Assembly: GCA_004558535.1 (NCBI GenBank)
Contig: SFCP01000093.1
Coordinates: forward strand, 1-7,401
DNA: 7,401 bases
DNA from: Bacteroidales bacterium
GTDB taxonomy: Bacteria > Bacteroidota > Bacteroidia > Bacteroidales > Bacteroidaceae
Direction of reading: 5' to 3'
Below are positions 6,108 to 7,401 of the stretch, in pieces. Below the pieces are notes generated by a model. The model was not told the DNA's origin. It saw only the letters and a list, made by a program, of their open reading frames with translations, and searched no databases. Each line of letters starts with the position of its first letter. Position 1 is the first letter of the stretch. A program made the translations under genes and the position numbers.

Positions 6108-6135
6108 GTCGGATGCGATTAGATTTGTACTTTTG
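6105..6135 (+). promoter_or_regulatory. fba promoter, Bacteroidetes type
   Basis: TTTG (6105-6108), 19 bases, then TACTTTTG (6128-6135): both elements match the Bacteroidetes consensus exactly and the spacing is near ideal. A second -7-like octamer, TAGATTTG (6120-6127), lies directly before it but has no well-spaced -33 partner. Initiation is expected near 6140, giving a leader of about 120 nt. A strong promoter fits a highly expressed glycolytic gene. Confidence 0.8.
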
Positions 6136-6137
6136 CG

Positions 6138-6219
6138 CGGAGATAGGTAGTAGCCGACTTGGCGTAAAATACAGCCGGCGCAAGTGCCATCGTTTGGTAT
6201 TTGCTTTACGCTGTCTCCG
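6138..6219 (+). promoter_or_regulatory. Candidate structured 5' leader of fba
   Basis: The fba leader folds by hand into one long interrupted hairpin. The basal helix pairs CGGAGATAG (6138-6146) with CTGTCTCCG (6211-6219), nine pairs with one wobble. After a 16-nt bulge on the 5' side, CGTAAA (6163-6168) pairs with TTTACG (6205-6210), stacking directly on the basal helix. ATAC (6169-6172) then pairs with GTAT (6197-6200) across a TTGC bulge. A small apical hairpin, GGCG-CAAG-TGCC, spans 6177-6188. There is no ATG inside, so a leader peptide is unlikely. It ends about 39 nt before the start codon. I do not match it to a known riboswitch; it could govern mRNA stability or translation of the aldolase. 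The pairing is seen; the function is inferred. Confidence 0.5.
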
Positions 6220-6258
6220 ATTTAGCAAGGAACAATCAACCTCAATTTACTTTATAAC

Positions 6259-7269
6259 ATGATTAACTACAAAGATTTAGGCTTGGTGAACACTCGTGAG
6301 ATGTTCAAAAAAGCCATCAACGGCGGTTATGCTATCCCCGCTTTCAACTTTAACAACATGGAGCAGTTGCAGGCAATCATCAAGGCAGCTTCTGCCAAGA
6401 AGAGCCCGGTAATCCTGCAGGTATCCAAGGGTGCCCGTCAGTACGCCAACCAGACACTGTTGCGCTACATGGCTGAGGGTGCTGTAGAATACGCCAAGGA
6501 ACTCGGTTGCAAGCACCCTGAAATCGTGCTTCACCTGGACCACGGTGACAGCTTCGAGACCTGCAAGAGCTGCATCGACATGGGCTTCAGCTCTGTCATG
6601 ATAGACGGTTCCGGTCTGCCCTACGAGGAAAACGTAGCCCTGACCAAGAAAGTCGTAGACTATGCTCATCAGTTCGATGTAACCGTAGAGGGTGAGCTCG
6701 GTGTGCTTGCCGGTGTCGAGGACGAAGTATCTCATGCCGAGAGCCACTACACCAAGCCCGAGGAAGTAGTAGACTTCGCTACCCGTACCGGTTGCGACAG
6801 CCTCGCTATCTCCATCGGTACCAGCCATGGTGCTTATAAGTTCACTCCCGAGCAGTGCACCGTAGACCCCGCTACCGGTCGCCTCGTGCCTCCTCCCTTG
6901 GCATTCGACGTGCTCGACGCTGTGATGAAGCAGCTCCCCGGATTCCCCATCGTACTGCACGGTTCGTCCAGCGTACCTCAGGAGGAAGTTGATACCATCA
7001 ACAAATATGGTGGCAAACTTCCCAATGCCGTAGGTATTCCCGAGGAACAGCTTCGCAAGGCTGCCAAGAGCGCTGTTTGCAAGATTAACATCGACTCCGA
7101 CAGCCGCTTGGCTATGACCGCAGCTATCCGTCAAGTATTTGCCGAGAAGCCCGGTGAATTTGACCCGCGCAAATATCTCGGTCCGGCTCGCGACAATATG
7201 CAGAAGCTGTACGAACACAAAATCGTGGAAGTATTGGGCTCTGAGAACAAACTCGCTCAGCTCGACTAA
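6259..7269 (+). CDS. fba: Class II fructose-bisphosphate aldolase
   Basis: This zinc-dependent aldolase reversibly splits fructose 1,6-bisphosphate into glyceraldehyde 3-phosphate and dihydroxyacetone phosphate, in glycolysis and gluconeogenesis. The 336-residue TIM barrel closely matches Bacteroidales orthologues as I recall them. The active site is readable: IPAFNFNNM (26-34), catalytic Asp94 and zinc ligand His95 in LHLDHGDS, Glu145 in VEGELG, zinc ligands His190 (GTSHGAYK) and His234 (VLHGSSSVP), and the phosphate-binding NIDSD at 277-281. Length and N-terminus (MINYKDLGLVNTREMF) fit the family, so the start is sound. Codon use is strongly biased, rich in C-ending codons and in GGT, CGT and GTA, as expected for abundant expression. 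It has its own promoter, a structured leader and a strong terminator, so it is probably a single-gene transcript. Confidence 0.97.
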   Translation: MINYKDLGLVNTREMFKKAINGGYAIPAFNFNNMEQLQAIIKAASAKKSPVILQVSKGARQYANQTLLRYMAEGAVEYAKELGCKHPEIVLHLDHGDSFETCKSCIDMGFSSVMIDGSGLPYEENVALTKKVVDYAHQFDVTVEGELGVLAGVEDEVSHAESHYTKPEEVVDFATRTGCDSLAISIGTSHGAYKFTPEQCTVDPATGRLVPPPLAFDVLDAVMKQLPGFPIVLHGSSSVPQEEVDTINKYGGKLPNAVGIPEEQLRKAAKSAVCKINIDSDSRLAMTAAIRQVFAEKPGEFDPRKYLGPARDNMQKLYEHKIVEVLGSENKLAQLD

Positions 7270-7329
7270 TAGACACCTGCATACAAAAGCTGTAAAGTAA
7301 AATATTACTGTCCGCTAAACCATAAAAGG

Positions 7330-7374
7330 GTGAGCCCAACTTCTTTAAAGACAGAAGTTGGGCTTACATTTTGT
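7330..7374 (+). terminator. Strong intrinsic terminator after fba
   Basis: Bases 7330-7344 pair with 7353-7367 in a 15-bp stem with one G-T wobble (core AGCCCAACTTCT with AGAAGTTGGGCT) around an 8-nt loop. ATTTTGT follows on the plus strand. It lies 60 bases past the fba stop codon. On the minus strand the stem is followed by CCCTTTTATGG, so it may also stop transcripts arriving from the right. Confidence 0.88.
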
Positions 7375-7401
7375 ATAGGACAAGCCCCCTCAGCAGTTTT
7401 C

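Noticed and set aside
6277..7218. A 313-codon open frame on the minus strand
   Set aside because: It is antisense to fba, a highly expressed gene with strong codon bias that leaves the opposite strand free of stops. There is no promoter or recognisable product.

Overview
The window comes from a member of the Bacteroidales (Bacteroidetes), probably near Bacteroides or Prevotella; I cannot place the genus. The evidence is the aldolase and asparagine synthetase sequences, which match my recollection of Bacteroidales orthologues; a SPOR protein with a CCDC81-like HU N-terminus; Bacteroidetes-type promoters (TTTG, then TAnnTTTG); and the lack of clear Shine-Dalgarno sites. It looks like ordinary chromosomal housekeeping and envelope DNA, with no phage, insertion sequence, CRISPR, tRNA or rRNA.

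The left half (1-4024) holds four minus-strand genes, reading from right to left. They are an inner-membrane HU-like/SPOR protein (3020-4024), a zinc-ribbon plus FHA protein (2440-2952), a small secreted protein of unknown function (1683-2189), and an HtrA/DegP-type periplasmic serine protease (1432 to beyond the left edge). The spacers are 67, 250 and 250 bases. Intrinsic-type terminators follow the SPOR gene and the secreted-protein gene, so the genes are probably largely separate transcription units. Three of the four products are predicted to be exported or membrane-anchored.

The most notable feature is in the protease gene. A perfect 25-bp tandem duplication (396-445) shifts the frame inside PDZ1 and stops translation at codon 353. 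The rest of PDZ1 and all of PDZ2 continue open in the other frame to the window edge. Removing one copy restores a normal protein, so this is either a recent or reversible length mutation or an assembly error.

The right half is on the plus strand. A 383-bp divergent intergenic region carries a good promoter for asnB (4408-6072, glutamine-hydrolysing asparagine synthetase). A 186-bp spacer follows, with a weak AT-rich terminator-like stem, a strong promoter and a leader of about 120 nt that folds into a long bipartite stem. It precedes fba (6259-7269, class II fructose-bisphosphate aldolase), which ends in a strong terminator hairpin. asnB and fba are central metabolic genes that appear to be separately transcribed.

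I found no clearly new multigene system. The best leads are the reversible-looking frameshift in the protease gene and the structured aldolase leader.
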